DNA of 64,000 nucleotides, from the NCBI GenBank assembly GCA_902363125.1, contig CABIZD010000003.1:181632-245631 (forward strand). The letters run 5' to 3'. The translations under genes and the position numbers were made by a program. Origin of the DNA: Coriobacteriaceae bacterium. Its GTDB lineage: Bacteria; Actinomycetota; Coriobacteriia; Coriobacteriales; Coriobacteriaceae. This document shows, one piece after another, positions 40,341-49,190 of the stretch. The notes under the pieces are model-generated. The model saw nothing but the letters and a program-made list of their open reading frames with translations, ran no database searches and was not told the DNA's origin. Each line of letters begins with the position of its first letter. Position 1 is the first letter of the stretch.

Positions 40341-41756
40341 ATGGCCGAGGTTTGGCGCTTTTTTGCGCATGAGGACGATTTTGCCGATTTGGACGAAGCT
40401 GGCGCGTGCGAGCGCCTGGGCCGCGTGCTGTCGTTTCCGACCATCTCGAGCATGGATGCCGAGGCGGTGAACTGGCAGCCGTTCGACGACCTGCGCGCCT
40501 ATATGCAGCAGGCCTGGCCGCGCGTGTTCGCGGTGGGCGAGGTCGAGCTTGTCGACCATTCGCTGCTGGTGACGCTTGGCGGTTCCGACCCCGCCCTCAA
40601 ACCCGTCATGCTCATGGGCCACATGGACGTGGTTCCCGTGGTGCCCGGCACCGAGGCTGACTGGACGCATGCCCCCTTTAGTGGCCACGTGGACGACACC
40701 TACATTTGGGGTCGCGGTGCCATCGACATGAAAGACCAGGTCGCAGGCATTCTCGAGGCGGTTGAGTATGCGTTGGCGCACGGCTGGGAGCACAAGCGTT
40801 CCCTGCTGCTCGCTTTTGGCCAGGACGAGGAAACCACGCAGCACGGCGCGGGAGCAATCGGCCGCGTGCTCGAGGAACGCGGCGTTGAACTTGAATACCT
40901 GATCGACGAGGGCGACTACCGTATTGTTTCGGCTGCCGAGTACGGCGCGGGCGAGGGCTGGCTTATGCATGCCGACCTTGCCGAGAAGGGCTACGCCGAT
41001 ATTGTGCTCAAGACGAAGAGTGAGGGCGGGCATTCGTCTAACCCTTACGGCGGCACATCGCTCGAGGTGCTGAGCCGCGCTATCGCCGCAATCTGCGATA
41101 TCGAGTGGCCGACGCGTATGACCGATTTACTTGCCGCACAGCTCGTCGAGCTGGGGCTCTACACGGCGGATGAAATTGCCGCCAACGGGGGCGCCATTGT
41201 CCGCGATTGCCTTGCCAGCAAGAAGCTCTATCCGCTGGTGACGACCACCTGCGCGCCCACGCAAATCGAGGGCGGCAGCACCGGCGCCAACGTAATGCCG
41301 CAGGATATGTGGGCCAACATTAACTTCCGCATGCTCGAGGGCACGAGCGTGGCCGACGTTGTGGCGCGCTGCCGTGAGGCAATTGCCGCAACGGACCTTG
41401 CCGGTCGTGTCGAAGTGGAGCTGGGCCCCGGCAGCTCCGAACCCTCGCCGTCCCCGCGCATCGGTGGTCCCGGCCTCGAGGCGGTTCGCTCCATCGCCGC
41501 CCGCTATTTCCGTGATCCAAAGGGGACGGAGGAAAACGGATCATTCGAGCCGGTGGCAATTGTGCCCTCGACCGTGATCGGTGCGACCGACGCTGCCAAC
41601 TACCAGCACATTTGCCCTGAATGCATTCGCTTCTCGGCCTTTGTGGTTGATGACGACGAGTGTGATCGCGGCGTCCACGGCACCAACGAGCGCATCACCC
41701 GCCGCGCCTACCTCCAGGGCGTGCGCTTCCTCATCGCCCTGCTCCATACGCTCTAG
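40341..41756 (+). CDS. M20-family metallopeptidase
   Basis: Zinc aminoacylase/carboxypeptidase-like peptidase of 471 residues. Metal and catalytic motifs: MGHMDVVPV with the first His, IWGRGAIDMKDQ with the bridging Asp, AFGQDEETTQHGA with the catalytic Glu pair, and the dimerisation domain with FAQ-like HSSNPYGG. Its position after an amino-acid importer suggests it processes peptides or N-acyl amino acids taken up by the cell. ATG 40341 follows AAAGGATGTC. Confidence 0.88.
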   Translation: MAEVWRFFAHEDDFADLDEAGACERLGRVLSFPTISSMDAEAVNWQPFDDLRAYMQQAWPRVFAVGEVELVDHSLLVTLGGSDPALKPVMLMGHMDVVPVVPGTEADWTHAPFSGHVDDTYIWGRGAIDMKDQVAGILEAVEYALAHGWEHKRSLLLAFGQDEETTQHGAGAIGRVLEERGVELEYLIDEGDYRIVSAAEYGAGEGWLMHADLAEKGYADIVLKTKSEGGHSSNPYGGTSLEVLSRAIAAICDIEWPTRMTDLLAAQLVELGLYTADEIAANGGAIVRDCLASKKLYPLVTTTCAPTQIEGGSTGANVMPQDMWANINFRMLEGTSVADVVARCREAIAATDLAGRVEVELGPGSSEPSPSPRIGGPGLEAVRSIAARYFRDPKGTEENGSFEPVAIVPSTVIGATDAANYQHICPECIRFSAFVVDDDECDRGVHGTNERITRRAYLQGVRFLIALLHTL

Positions 41757-41771
41757 CCAAAAAGGAAGCCC

Positions 41772-41804
41772 TTGGTGCAATGGGGTCAGGTTTGTTTGCA
41801 CCAA
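41772..41804. repeat. R1-family hairpin after the M20 peptidase gene
   Basis: TTGGTGCAA (41772-41780) pairs with TTGCACCAA (41796-41804) around GGGGTCAGGTTTG, the R1 core with a different stem. Confidence 0.65.
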
Positions 41805-41891
41805 TCATTCCGTGCGGGTTATATGCAGGTTTGCCTGCGCACGCTATCATATATGGGTTAGACCGCAACTATGTACCCCATACGCGAAGGG

Positions 41892-41924
41892 ATGCGCATG
41901 TATCTGAAGATCGACATGTTCTAG
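41892..41924 (+). other. Possible short leader ORF (MRMYLKIDMF-stop) before prfA
   Basis: ATG 41892 or 41898, the latter behind GAAGGGATGCGC, reads MYLKIDMF and stops at TAG (41922), 81 bp before the prfA start. It is too short to test by coding statistics. Because RF1 itself reads UAG, a leader of this kind could sense RF1 levels; this is speculation. Confidence 0.25.
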
Positions 41925-42005
41925 CTGGGCTTACCCCCGCAGTGGCGCCGCGCGCCCCATCAACTCTGCCGATTTTCACCTTCACGCACATAAAGGAGTC
42001 CCGCC

Positions 42006-43073
42006 ATGCGCGACAAGCTCGAAAAGATCATTAAGGCCTACGAGGAGCTCGAGAAGAAGCTTTCCGACCCGGCCGTCGCCTCCGATATCAAGGAGTTCAC
42101 GCGCCTCAACAAGGAGTACGCGCACCAGTCCGACCTCATCGCCGCTTCGCGCGAGTACATCGGCGCGCTCGATGACATCGAGGCCGCCAAGGAGATGCTC
42201 CGCGACACCACCGACGCGGACGAGAAGGAAATGCTCCAGATGGACATCTCCGAGAACGAGGAGAAGCTTCCCCAGCTCGAGGAAGACATCAAGTACATGC
42301 TCATCCCGAGCGACCCCAACGACGACAAGAATACCATCGTCGAGATTCGCTCCGCCGCCGGTGGCGACGAGGCTGCCATCTTTGCCGGCGACCTCTACAA
42401 GATGTATCAGCGCTTCTGCGAGTCGCGCGGCTGGAAGACCACCGTGCTCGACTCCAGCCCCAGCGAGGCCGGCGGCTTTAAGTCCATCGAGTTCAAGGTT
42501 GAGGGCGACCGCGTCTACTCCGTCATGAAGTTCGAGTCCGGCGTGCACCGCGTCCAGCGCGTTCCCAAGACCGAGTCCCAGGGCCGCATCCAGACCTCTA
42601 CGGCCACCGTCGCCGTGCTTCCCGAGGCCGAGGAGATCGACGTCCAGATCAACCAGTCCGACCTGCGCATCGACACCTACTGCGCCTCCGGTCCTGGCGG
42701 TCAGTGCGTTAACACCACCTACTCCGCCGTGCGCATCACCCACCTGCCCACCAACACCGTGGTGCAGTCGCAGGAGCAGCGTTCCCAGATCCAGAACCGC
42801 GAGGTCTGCATGCAGATGCTGCGCGCCCGTCTGTACGAGATGGAACTCGAGAAGCAGCAGGCCGAGCTCGGTGCCGAGCGCCAGAGCCAGATCGGCCACG
42901 GCAACCGTTCCGAGAAGATCCGTACCTACAACCAGCCCCAGGACCGCGTGACCGATCACCGCATCGGTTTCAACTCCACCTACAACGGCGTCCTTCTGGG
43001 CGATCAGCTCGGCACCGTCATCGAGGCGCTCGCCGCCGCCGAGCGAGCCGAGAAGTTGGCGCAGGCTGTGTAG
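42006..43073 (+). CDS. prfA: Peptide chain release factor 1
   Basis: Release factor that ends translation at UAA and UAG. The 355-residue protein (normal length) has the GGQ peptidyl-hydrolysis motif in ASGPGGQCVNTT near residue 228 and the codon-reading PxT tripeptide as PKT in RVPKTESQGR near 186, which identifies RF1 rather than RF2 (SPF). ATG 42006 lies behind AAAGGAGTCCCGCC. It is followed by prmC, the enzyme that methylates the GGQ Gln, after a 672-bp gap that contains an R3 terminator element, so the pair is near but not tightly co-transcribed. Confidence 0.96.
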   Translation: MRDKLEKIIKAYEELEKKLSDPAVASDIKEFTRLNKEYAHQSDLIAASREYIGALDDIEAAKEMLRDTTDADEKEMLQMDISENEEKLPQLEEDIKYMLIPSDPNDDKNTIVEIRSAAGGDEAAIFAGDLYKMYQRFCESRGWKTTVLDSSPSEAGGFKSIEFKVEGDRVYSVMKFESGVHRVQRVPKTESQGRIQTSTATVAVLPEAEEIDVQINQSDLRIDTYCASGPGGQCVNTTYSAVRITHLPTNTVVQSQEQRSQIQNREVCMQMLRARLYEMELEKQQAELGAERQSQIGHGNRSEKIRTYNQPQDRVTDHRIGFNSTYNGVLLGDQLGTVIEALAAAERAEKLAQAV

Positions 43074-43076
43074 TGG

Positions 43077-43240
43077 GTTACGCGGTTTTGCCAAACCGCG
43101 TAACGGCTCGACGCTGCGCGCCGCCCAGAGCGACAATTTGTCATTCAAAAGGCAAGGCATGACCAGAAGGTCTATGCCTTGCCTTTTTCATGCCAACTTG
43201 TTCGCTCTGGACGTCGCTCGCTGGCATTGCCAAAACATCG
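43077..43240. repeat. R3 element, copy 2
   Basis: Module A: GTTACGCGGTTT / AAACCGCGTAAC (43077-43104), then GGCTCGACGCTGCGCGCCG. Module B: arm CCAGAGCGACAATTTG, hairpin with GGCAAGGCAT and ATGCCTTGCC (43151-43183), TTTTT tail, arm CAACTTGTTCGCTCTGG. It starts 3 bp after the prfA stop. Confidence 0.78.
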
Positions 43241-43243
43241 GCG

Positions 43244-43745
43244 TTTTCTTGGTTGTCAAATGATCCGTAGGGAGTCATTGGGGACATTGCCTTGATATTA
43301 TATTCAGTCGGCTGTGATGGCATTTTAGTCATTGGGGACGTTCTTAAATGACTAGGTTGGGCACATTGCTTTGAGATGTTATTTAATCGGCTTTGATGGC
43401 CATTAAGCCGGCTACCTGCTCAAAGTAATTAGCGGCATTCATCTGCTATCGAAAATAATGCTCAAAAAATCGTCCGAGAAGTCGCGGGGCGATTTTTGAT
43501 GCGTCGCGCGTCAAGTGATTTGGCAAGTTCTTGGTTAGATATTGGTCAGTTTTGGGGCAACCTTGCCAAAAGCTTGACGGATGCAGATTTAGACGTCGAC
43601 GAATGAACACTTCGATTGCGATTCAAGCAAAATTCTGGGCTGATTCTCGATAATCGCTTCCAATCGTCCCTTGCCGCGTGCCGCCCTCGCGTACAATCTG
43701 CTCCGACATTCGCGCGCCGTCCGGCGCTTAAGAGGGGAGGGCCCC
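43244..43745. other. Gene-free gap with R1 hairpin and a direct duplication
   Basis: No credible ORF. A hairpin TAGTCATT/AATGACTA (43326-43354) around GGGGACGTTC is an R1 member. A ~40-bp imperfect direct repeat occurs at 43283-43325 and 43361-43402 (CATTGCCTTGATATTATATT against CATTGCTTTGAGATGTTATT). AAAAATCG/CGATTTTT (43466-43498) is an AT-rich hairpin. The start of prmC at 43746 follows GAGGGGAGGGCCCC. Confidence 0.6.
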
Positions 43746-45020
43746 ATGGCAAACGAGATTTGGACCATCAAGCGTTGTCTCGAGTGGACCAAGGAGTACC
43801 TGGCCGAGCGCGGCGAGGAGCACCCCCGTCTTTCTGCCGAGTGGCTGCTCTGCGCTGCCACGGGTTTGGCACGCATCGACTTATATATGCGCATGGACGA
43901 GACGCTTAACGCGGCTCAGCTCGAGACCATGCACGCGGCCGTTGTTCGTCGCGCTAAAGGTGAACCGCTGCAGTACATCACCGGCAGCACGCAGTTTCGT
44001 ATGATCGACGTCACGTGCGCCCCCGGCGTGCTCATTCCGCGTCCCGAGACCGAGATGCTCGTCGAGGAAGTCCTCAATTATCTGGATGCCGAGGTGCTGA
44101 GCCCCGAGGCTGCTGCCCGTCAGCGTGTTGAGCTGCCTTGGAACGATGAGGTCGAGGAGGCACGCAAGGCCGAGGCCGCGCTGGCAGACGAACGGGCGAC
44201 CGCCGAGCGCCGCGCCGCTAACCTGACGGCTGCCGATGAGGCGGCGCTAGGCGGCGACGTACTGGGTAGCCGCGCCTATGCCGAGGAACTGGCCGACCGC
44301 GAGGCCGAGGAAGCCGCCGCGCAGACAGCAGAAGCCGAAGCGGCAGAAGCAGAGGCCATGGAAACCCCCGAGCCCGAGCTCGACGAATACGGCATCGCCA
44401 TTGAGGACAACGACCAACAGGCGACTCCCGCGCAAGATGCCGCCGAGGCTAACGTATCTGCCCCAGCCGAGCCCCGCACTGCCCGCGTTCTCGAGGTCGG
44501 CTGCGGCACGGGCTGCATTTCGCTCTCCCTTGCCTGGGAGCGCCGCGGGCACGTTACCTGCACTGCTACCGATATCGAGCCGCGCGCCATCGACCTTGCT
44601 ACCAAAAACCGCGATGCGCTTGGCCTCACGTCCGACGAGGTCGCCTTCAGCCTCACCAACCTGGTGAGTTCCATTCCCCGCGAAGAGTGGGGCACCTTTG
44701 ACGTACTCGTCTCCAACCCGCCCTACATCCCCACCGATGTCATGCGCTCGCTGCCGCATGAGGTCAAGGACTTTGAGCCCGATCTGGCGCTCGAGGGCGG
44801 TGCCGACGGTCTCGATATCTTCCGCCGCCTGCTCAACGCGGCGCCCTACATGCTGCGTGCCGGCGGCCTGTTTGCCTGCGAGCTCTACGAGGGCGCGCTC
44901 GACGCCGCGGCCGAGCTCTGTCGTCAAGCAGGCCTTTCGGACGTGCGTATCGTCCACGACCTCACCGATCGTCCCCGCATCGTTCGAGCCATCGTCACCG
45001 AGCCCAAACAGCGTATTTAA
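43746..45020 (+). CDS. prmC: Release-factor glutamine methyltransferase PrmC with acidic insertion
   Basis: SAM-dependent enzyme that methylates the Gln of the GGQ motif in RF1/RF2. The 424-residue protein (usual length ~280) has the HemK N-terminal helical domain (LSAEWLLCAATGL), the linker sequence IPRPETEMLVEEVL, motif I LEVGCGTGCISLSL near 258 and the catalytic NPPYIPTDV near 328. Between IPRPETEMLVEE and motif I there is an insertion of about 130 residues (~118-248) rich in Ala and Glu (EEAAAQTAEAEAAEAEAMET), probably disordered. ATG 43746 is behind GGGGAGGGCCCC. Catalytic motifs look intact, so it should be active. Confidence 0.92.
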   Translation: MANEIWTIKRCLEWTKEYLAERGEEHPRLSAEWLLCAATGLARIDLYMRMDETLNAAQLETMHAAVVRRAKGEPLQYITGSTQFRMIDVTCAPGVLIPRPETEMLVEEVLNYLDAEVLSPEAAARQRVELPWNDEVEEARKAEAALADERATAERRAANLTAADEAALGGDVLGSRAYAEELADREAEEAAAQTAEAEAAEAEAMETPEPELDEYGIAIEDNDQQATPAQDAAEANVSAPAEPRTARVLEVGCGTGCISLSLAWERRGHVTCTATDIEPRAIDLATKNRDALGLTSDEVAFSLTNLVSSIPREEWGTFDVLVSNPPYIPTDVMRSLPHEVKDFEPDLALEGGADGLDIFRRLLNAAPYMLRAGGLFACELYEGALDAAAELCRQAGLSDVRIVHDLTDRPRIVRAIVTEPKQRI

Positions 45021-45053
45021 GCTGAATAAATAGACATTTGCGCAAGTTTGTCC

Positions 45054-45086
45054 TTGCAATATACCGTAAAACTTCTACTATAGAAG
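45054..45086 (+). promoter_or_regulatory. Promoter with overlapping palindromic operator for the toxin-antitoxin pair
   Basis: TTGCAA (45054-45059), a 16-bp spacer and TACTAT (45076-45081) form a promoter. The inverted repeat CTTCTA-CTA-TAGAAG (45072-45086) covers the -10 box, as expected for an autoregulating antitoxin. Confidence 0.6.
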
Positions 45087-45095
45087 GAGAAAGGT

Positions 45096-45491
45096 ATGTC
45101 AAATCAGCTGCATCGGTACCGTATCGTGCTTGATTACATTGAACCTTGGCTTGATGAGCAGGATGAAGCTACGCTGAAGCAGATTTATGCAGACCTTTTG
45201 GTGCTCGAGAAGGAAGGTCCCAGCCTTGGTCGTCCGCTGGTTGACCGCGTAAAGGGCTCGAAGCTTCATCATTTAAAGGAGCTGAGAGTGACGTCGTGTG
45301 GTGGGCAGGTGATTCGCATCCTCTTCGCCTTTGACCCCAAGCGCCAGGCGGTATTGCTATTGGCGGGTGATAAGTCGCGAGCGGGATCGTCAAGGGCAAA
45401 ATGGAACGGTTGGTATGCGATCAACATTCCAAGGGCCGAGCAAATATACCGTCGCCACGTAAGGAGGCTCGATCGAGATGGAACTGCATGA
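45096..45491 (+). CDS. RelE/HigB-type toxin (phage Gp49-like family)
   Basis: Type II toxin of 131 residues in the HigB/Gp49 branch of the RelE superfamily, probably a translation-dependent mRNA nuclease. It contains the family pattern GPSLGRPLVDRVKGSKLHHLKELRV, then VIRILFAFDPKRQAVLLLAGDKS and a C-terminal KWNGWYAINIPRAEQIY. The toxin gene comes first and overlaps the antitoxin by 14 bp, the order typical of HigBA. ATG 45096 lies behind GAAGGAGAAAGGT. Codon use is less GC-rich than the flanking genes, a sign of transfer. Confidence 0.85.
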   Translation: MSNQLHRYRIVLDYIEPWLDEQDEATLKQIYADLLVLEKEGPSLGRPLVDRVKGSKLHHLKELRVTSCGGQVIRILFAFDPKRQAVLLLAGDKSRAGSSRAKWNGWYAINIPRAEQIYRRHVRRLDRDGTA

Positions 45492-45780
45492 GTATATGGA
45501 ATCTCGCGGGATAACACGCGACTCCATTACCGCCGAGCAGGAGAGGACTCGCGATCGTATCGAAGCCTATAAGCTTGCTCAGATTCGCAGGTTAAAAGAT
45601 CTAACACAGGCGTCGGTCGCCCAGTCGATGGGCGTTTCTCAAAAACGTGTATCCGAGCTCGAGCGTGGGGAGTTGGGTTCGATGAGGCTCGACACGCTGA
45701 GCAGGTACGCAGAGAGCCTCGGCGGAAAACTGGTTGCAAGCATCGAGTTTCCCGATCGTACCGTTACGCTTGCGCGCTAA
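45478..45780 (+). CDS. XRE-family antitoxin (HigA-like)
   Basis: Helix-turn-helix antitoxin of 100 residues. The XRE domain occupies residues ~38-95 (LKDLTQASVAQSMGVSQKRVSELERG), preceded by an N-terminal helical part likely to grip the toxin. It overlaps the toxin gene by 14 bp, giving coupled translation, and probably binds the palindrome over the operon's -10 box. The start at ATG 45478 has AGGAGGCTCGATCGAG upstream. Confidence 0.88.
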   Translation: MELHEYMESRGITRDSITAEQERTRDRIEAYKLAQIRRLKDLTQASVAQSMGVSQKRVSELERGELGSMRLDTLSRYAESLGGKLVASIEFPDRTVTLAR

Positions 45781-45928
45781 AAATCTTCAATTAACCCCCT
45801 CACTTTCACCGACTACTAGAGCCGCTCACCAAACCAACATGCGCTCTGGGCAAATAGGTTGAATGTTTCGTGCGAGAATGCCCCTCAGTAAACAAACTTT
45901 CACCAGAGCGTAAGGGGCTGGCATACAC

Positions 45929-46672
45929 ATGCAGACGGTCTATCGGGTATACGAGGGAACGCGCGAGCCGCATCGGCTCGCCGTCGAGCGCACGGCCGAG
46001 GTGCTCGGCCGCGGCGGCCTGGCCTTGATCCCGACCGAGACCGTCTACGGTGTCGCCGTGGCAGTCAACGCCTTCTCGGACGCCGTGCCCCAAGATACAA
46101 GCGAATTCCCATCGTGGCCGCGCGATCCGCAGGCTGTCGTCAATGGCGCCGCGGTCCCTGCGCTCGGTACCGGCTACCGCCGCATCTTTACCCTCAAGCA
46201 GCGCAAACTCACCCAAACGGTCGCCTGGCTGGTTGATAATGCCGAAGCACTCGACCGCTATGGCGTGGATATCCCGGAAGATGCCCGCGTACTTGCGCGA
46301 CGATGCTGGCCGGGAGCCCTGACTATCGTGGTCAAGGCGGCTCCCTGCGTGCCGACCTTTATGCGTGCTGCCGACGACACCGTGGCCCTGCGCGCTTCGG
46401 CCTCTCCCGTGGTCCAAGCGCTCATCCGCGCCTGCGGCAGTCCCCTTGCCTGCACGAGCGCCAACACACACGGCGCGCCCTCGCCGGCAAGCTTTGCCGC
46501 CGTCGAAGGTCGCATCCTGGAGGGGGTCGATGTTGCCGTCGACGCCGGCGAGACCCCGTGTCGCGACGCCTCGACCATCGTGTCGTTCCAGCACGGCGGG
46601 CTCCAGATCCTGCGCCAAGGCGCACTTCCCGCATCAGAGATCGAACGGGTCCTGTCCGACCCGATGCAATAG
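45929..46672 (+). CDS. L-threonylcarbamoyladenylate synthase (Sua5/YrdC/TsaC)
   Basis: Makes threonylcarbamoyl-AMP for t6A37 modification of ANN-decoding tRNAs. The 247-residue protein has the YrdC signature PTETVYGVAV near residue 33, the RIFTLKQRK substrate motif, CWPGALTIVVKA near 130 and CTSANTHGAPSPAS near 178. An insertion of about 30 residues (VNAFSDAVPQDTSEFPSWPR and on) separates PTETVYG from KQRK, where the two usually stand closer. There is no separate Sua5 C-terminal domain, so it is of TsaC type. ATG 45929 follows AAGGGGCTGGCATACAC. It is the first gene of a pair with glpK. Confidence 0.85.
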   Translation: MQTVYRVYEGTREPHRLAVERTAEVLGRGGLALIPTETVYGVAVAVNAFSDAVPQDTSEFPSWPRDPQAVVNGAAVPALGTGYRRIFTLKQRKLTQTVAWLVDNAEALDRYGVDIPEDARVLARRCWPGALTIVVKAAPCVPTFMRAADDTVALRASASPVVQALIRACGSPLACTSANTHGAPSPASFAAVEGRILEGVDVAVDAGETPCRDASTIVSFQHGGLQILRQGALPASEIERVLSDPMQ

Positions 46673-46685
46673 AAAGGTGTAAGCG

Positions 46686-48227
46686 ATGTCGTTGAATCTG
46701 GGCAGCCTGGGCATGGAAGATGCCTCGTTTAACTTTGGCGGTTCCTACATCATGGCGCTCGACTGCGGCACCACCTCGGTACTTGCGACCATCGTCGACG
46801 AGTACGGCTGCATCGTCGCGCAGGCACGTCGTAGCGTCAAAACCAGCTTCCCGCGTCCCGGTTGGATAGAGCAAGACCCCATGGAGGTGCTTGCCAGCCA
46901 GATCGGCGTGATGATGGAGGTCCAGTTTAAGAGCGGTATCCATTCTGACCGCATCGCCGCCATCGGTATCTCCAACCAGCGCGAGACCACGGTGGTGTGG
47001 GACCGCATAAGCGGCCAACCCATCTATAACGCCATCGTGTGGCAATGCCGTCGCACCGCACCTCTGATCGACGAGCTGGTCGAGCGGGGCGCAGAAGAGC
47101 TGGTGCGCTCCCGCACGGGACTCACGCTCGATCCGTATTTCTCGGCTTCCAAGGTGCAGTGGATTCTCGACAACGTCGACGGTGCGCGTGAGAGCGCGGC
47201 GGCGGGCGACCTCATGTTCGGCACCATCGATACCTGGCTCATCTACAACCTCACCGGCAGTCAGGTCTTTGCCACCGACTACACCAATGCCAGCCGCACG
47301 GCGCTCTTTAATATCCATACGCTCGATTGGGACGACGACCTGCTGGCGCTCTTTGACGTTCCACGTTCCATGATGCCCGAGGTTCGTTGGAGCTCGGGCG
47401 ACTACGGCCGCGTCGCGAGCGACATCATGACCAACATGCCGCCCATCATGGGCGTGGCGGGCGATCAGCAGGCGTCGCTGTTCGGCCACTGCTGCTTCCA
47501 TCCCGGCCAGACCAAAAACACCTATGGCACGGGTTGCTTTATGCTCATGAACACCGGCGACGAGGTCGTCGAATCCAAGAACGGTCTGGTCTCCACGATC
47601 GGTATCGCCGCGGACGGCAAGATCAGCTATGCACTCGAGGGCTCCATCTTTGCTGCCGGTTCCACCATGAACTGGCTGCGCAACAACATCGGCATCATCT
47701 CGAGTGTGAGCGAGTCGGCACAACTCGCCGCTTCGATCAACGACAATGAGGGCTGCTACTTCGTTCCCGCCTTTGCGGGTCTGGGCGCTCCCTGGTGGGA
47801 CCCGCATGCCCGCGGTATCGTGTGCGGTCTGACCGGCGCCTCGAGCCGTGCGACCATCGTACGTGCCGCCTGCGAATCCATGGCATATCAGAGCTACGAC
47901 GTGCTGCGCGCCATGGAGCAGGACGTGGGACTTTCGATTGAGCGCCTGTCTGTCGATGGCGGTGCCTCGCGCAACGAGTTCATCATGCAATTCCAGGCCG
48001 ATCTGCTGGATATCCCCGTGTTGCAGTGCGAGACGGTGGAGACCACGGCGATCGGTGCCGCGTACTTGGCGGGCCTTGCCGTCGGCTATTGGGAGGACCT
48101 GGAGGAGCTGGAGCAAAACGCTCAGATCGTTAAGACCTTCCTTCCCCATATGTCCGCCGAGCGCCGTGAGAGCAATCTCGCTGGTTGGCGTGATGCCGTC
48201 AAGCGTTCGCTCAACACCGCTCAGTAG
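46686..48227 (+). CDS. glpK: Glycerol kinase
   Basis: FGGY-family kinase that makes glycerol-3-phosphate. The 513-residue protein has the N-terminal ATPase motif YIMALDCGTTSVLATIVDEY near residue 22, GWIEQDP, QCRRTAP, GSIFAAGSTMNWLRNN, and the C-terminal DGGASRNEFIMQFQADLLD near 425, in line with GlpK. The start ATG 46686 (GAAAGGTGTAAGCG) gives an N-terminal extension of about 20 residues before the first strand. It begins 13 bp after the previous stop, so it is probably co-transcribed. No glpF or glpD lies nearby. Confidence 0.92.
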   Translation: MSLNLGSLGMEDASFNFGGSYIMALDCGTTSVLATIVDEYGCIVAQARRSVKTSFPRPGWIEQDPMEVLASQIGVMMEVQFKSGIHSDRIAAIGISNQRETTVVWDRISGQPIYNAIVWQCRRTAPLIDELVERGAEELVRSRTGLTLDPYFSASKVQWILDNVDGARESAAAGDLMFGTIDTWLIYNLTGSQVFATDYTNASRTALFNIHTLDWDDDLLALFDVPRSMMPEVRWSSGDYGRVASDIMTNMPPIMGVAGDQQASLFGHCCFHPGQTKNTYGTGCFMLMNTGDEVVESKNGLVSTIGIAADGKISYALEGSIFAAGSTMNWLRNNIGIISSVSESAQLAASINDNEGCYFVPAFAGLGAPWWDPHARGIVCGLTGASSRATIVRAACESMAYQSYDVLRAMEQDVGLSIERLSVDGGASRNEFIMQFQADLLDIPVLQCETVETTAIGAAYLAGLAVGYWEDLEELEQNAQIVKTFLPHMSAERRESNLAGWRDAVKRSLNTAQ

Positions 48228-48350
48228 GGTTGCGACGAGCTGCTCGATACAACAAACCGTTAAACTTATGCACGGCGCGCGGCAACAACATCGCCATGCG
48301 CCTTGTCAGCAAGGCCATCTTCCGGCCGCAACGAAAGGGGCAATCAACCC

Positions 48351-48998
48351 ATGACCGTCACCTACGATACGTCCCGTGTGACCCTTGTCGATCACCCGCT
48401 CGTCCAGCATAAGCTGTCGATTCTGCGCGACAAAAACACCGGCACCAACCAGTTCCGCCAGCTCGTGCGCGAACTCGCACTTTTTGACGGCTACGAGGCC
48501 ATGCGCGACCTGCCCATGGAAGACGTCGAAGTCGAGACCCCCATCACCACCGCAACGTTTAAGCAGCTCGCCGGCAAAAAGCTCGCCATCGTTCCCATTC
48601 TGCGTGCGGGCCTTGGCATGGTCGATGGCATCCTCGACTTGGTACCCTCCGCTCGCGTGGGCCACATCGGTATGGAGCGCGACGAGGTTACCCACGAGCC
48701 GCATGAGTATTACTGCAAGATGCCCAAGGATATCGACCAGCGCATCTGCCTGGTCGTCGACCCCATGCTCGCCACGGGCGGTTCGGCCGAGATGGCCATC
48801 AGCTACCTGCGCGAGCGCGGCGTCAAGGACATCCGCATGCTGTGCATCGTCGCGGCCCCCGAGGGCCTCAAGTCGCTGACTGAGAAGGACCCCGATGTGC
48901 ATATCTATGCCTGCGCCATCGACGACCATCTCAACGAAGCTGCCTACATCGTTCCCGGCCTGGGCGACGCCGGCGACCGCATCTACGGCACGCTGTAA
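48351..48998 (+). CDS. upp: Uracil phosphoribosyltransferase
   Basis: Salvage enzyme turning uracil and PRPP into UMP. The 215-residue protein has typical UPRT segments: [39 protein letters not shown] and the PRPP site [16 protein letters not shown] near 130. ATG 48351 lies behind GAAAGGGGC; a longer in-frame start at 48303 has no RBS. It is probably a single gene, with a hairpin 43 bp after its stop. Confidence 0.95.
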   Translation: MTVTYDTSRVTLVDHPLVQHKLSILRDKNTGTNQFRQLVRELALFDGYEAMRDLPMEDVEVETPITTATFKQLAGKKLAIVPILRAGLGMVDGILDLVPSARVGHIGMERDEVTHEPHEYYCKMPKDIDQRICLVVDPMLATGGSAEMAISYLRERGVKDIRMLCIVAAPEGLKSLTEKDPDVHIYACAIDDHLNEAAYIVPGLGDAGDRIYGTL

Positions 48999-49040
48999 TC
49001 TCTGGGCCATACCGGCTAACGTCGAAAATACGAAGAAATG

Positions 49041-49075
49041 GTGCGCGCGGGCGAGCAAAAGACGACCGCGCGCAC
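49041..49075. other. Perfect 10-bp hairpin after upp
   Basis: GTGCGCGCGG (49041-49050) pairs with CCGCGCGCAC (49066-49075). No T-tract follows, so termination is uncertain. Confidence 0.5.
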
Positions 49076-49190
49076 TCCTGTTAACGGACGTTTTGCCCTG
49101 CAGGGTTCGAGAAAAACGTATTACCGTACCTGCGGCATAAAGAAGGTCTTAAGAAAACGAACAGGTGCGTATTAACCGATGCTTTTTCGG

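Noticed and set aside
37161-43332. Peptides conserved between antisense frames of R3 copies (for example SEQVGMKKARHRPSGHA)
   Set aside because: The match follows from nucleotide conservation of the repeat. There is no RBS, and the same region is better explained by paired stems with covariation.
43441-43500. Terminator AAAAATCG/CGATTTTT in the prfA-prmC gap
   Set aside because: The stem is short and AT-rich with a long GC loop, and no gene ends before it; it is mentioned only as part of the gap.
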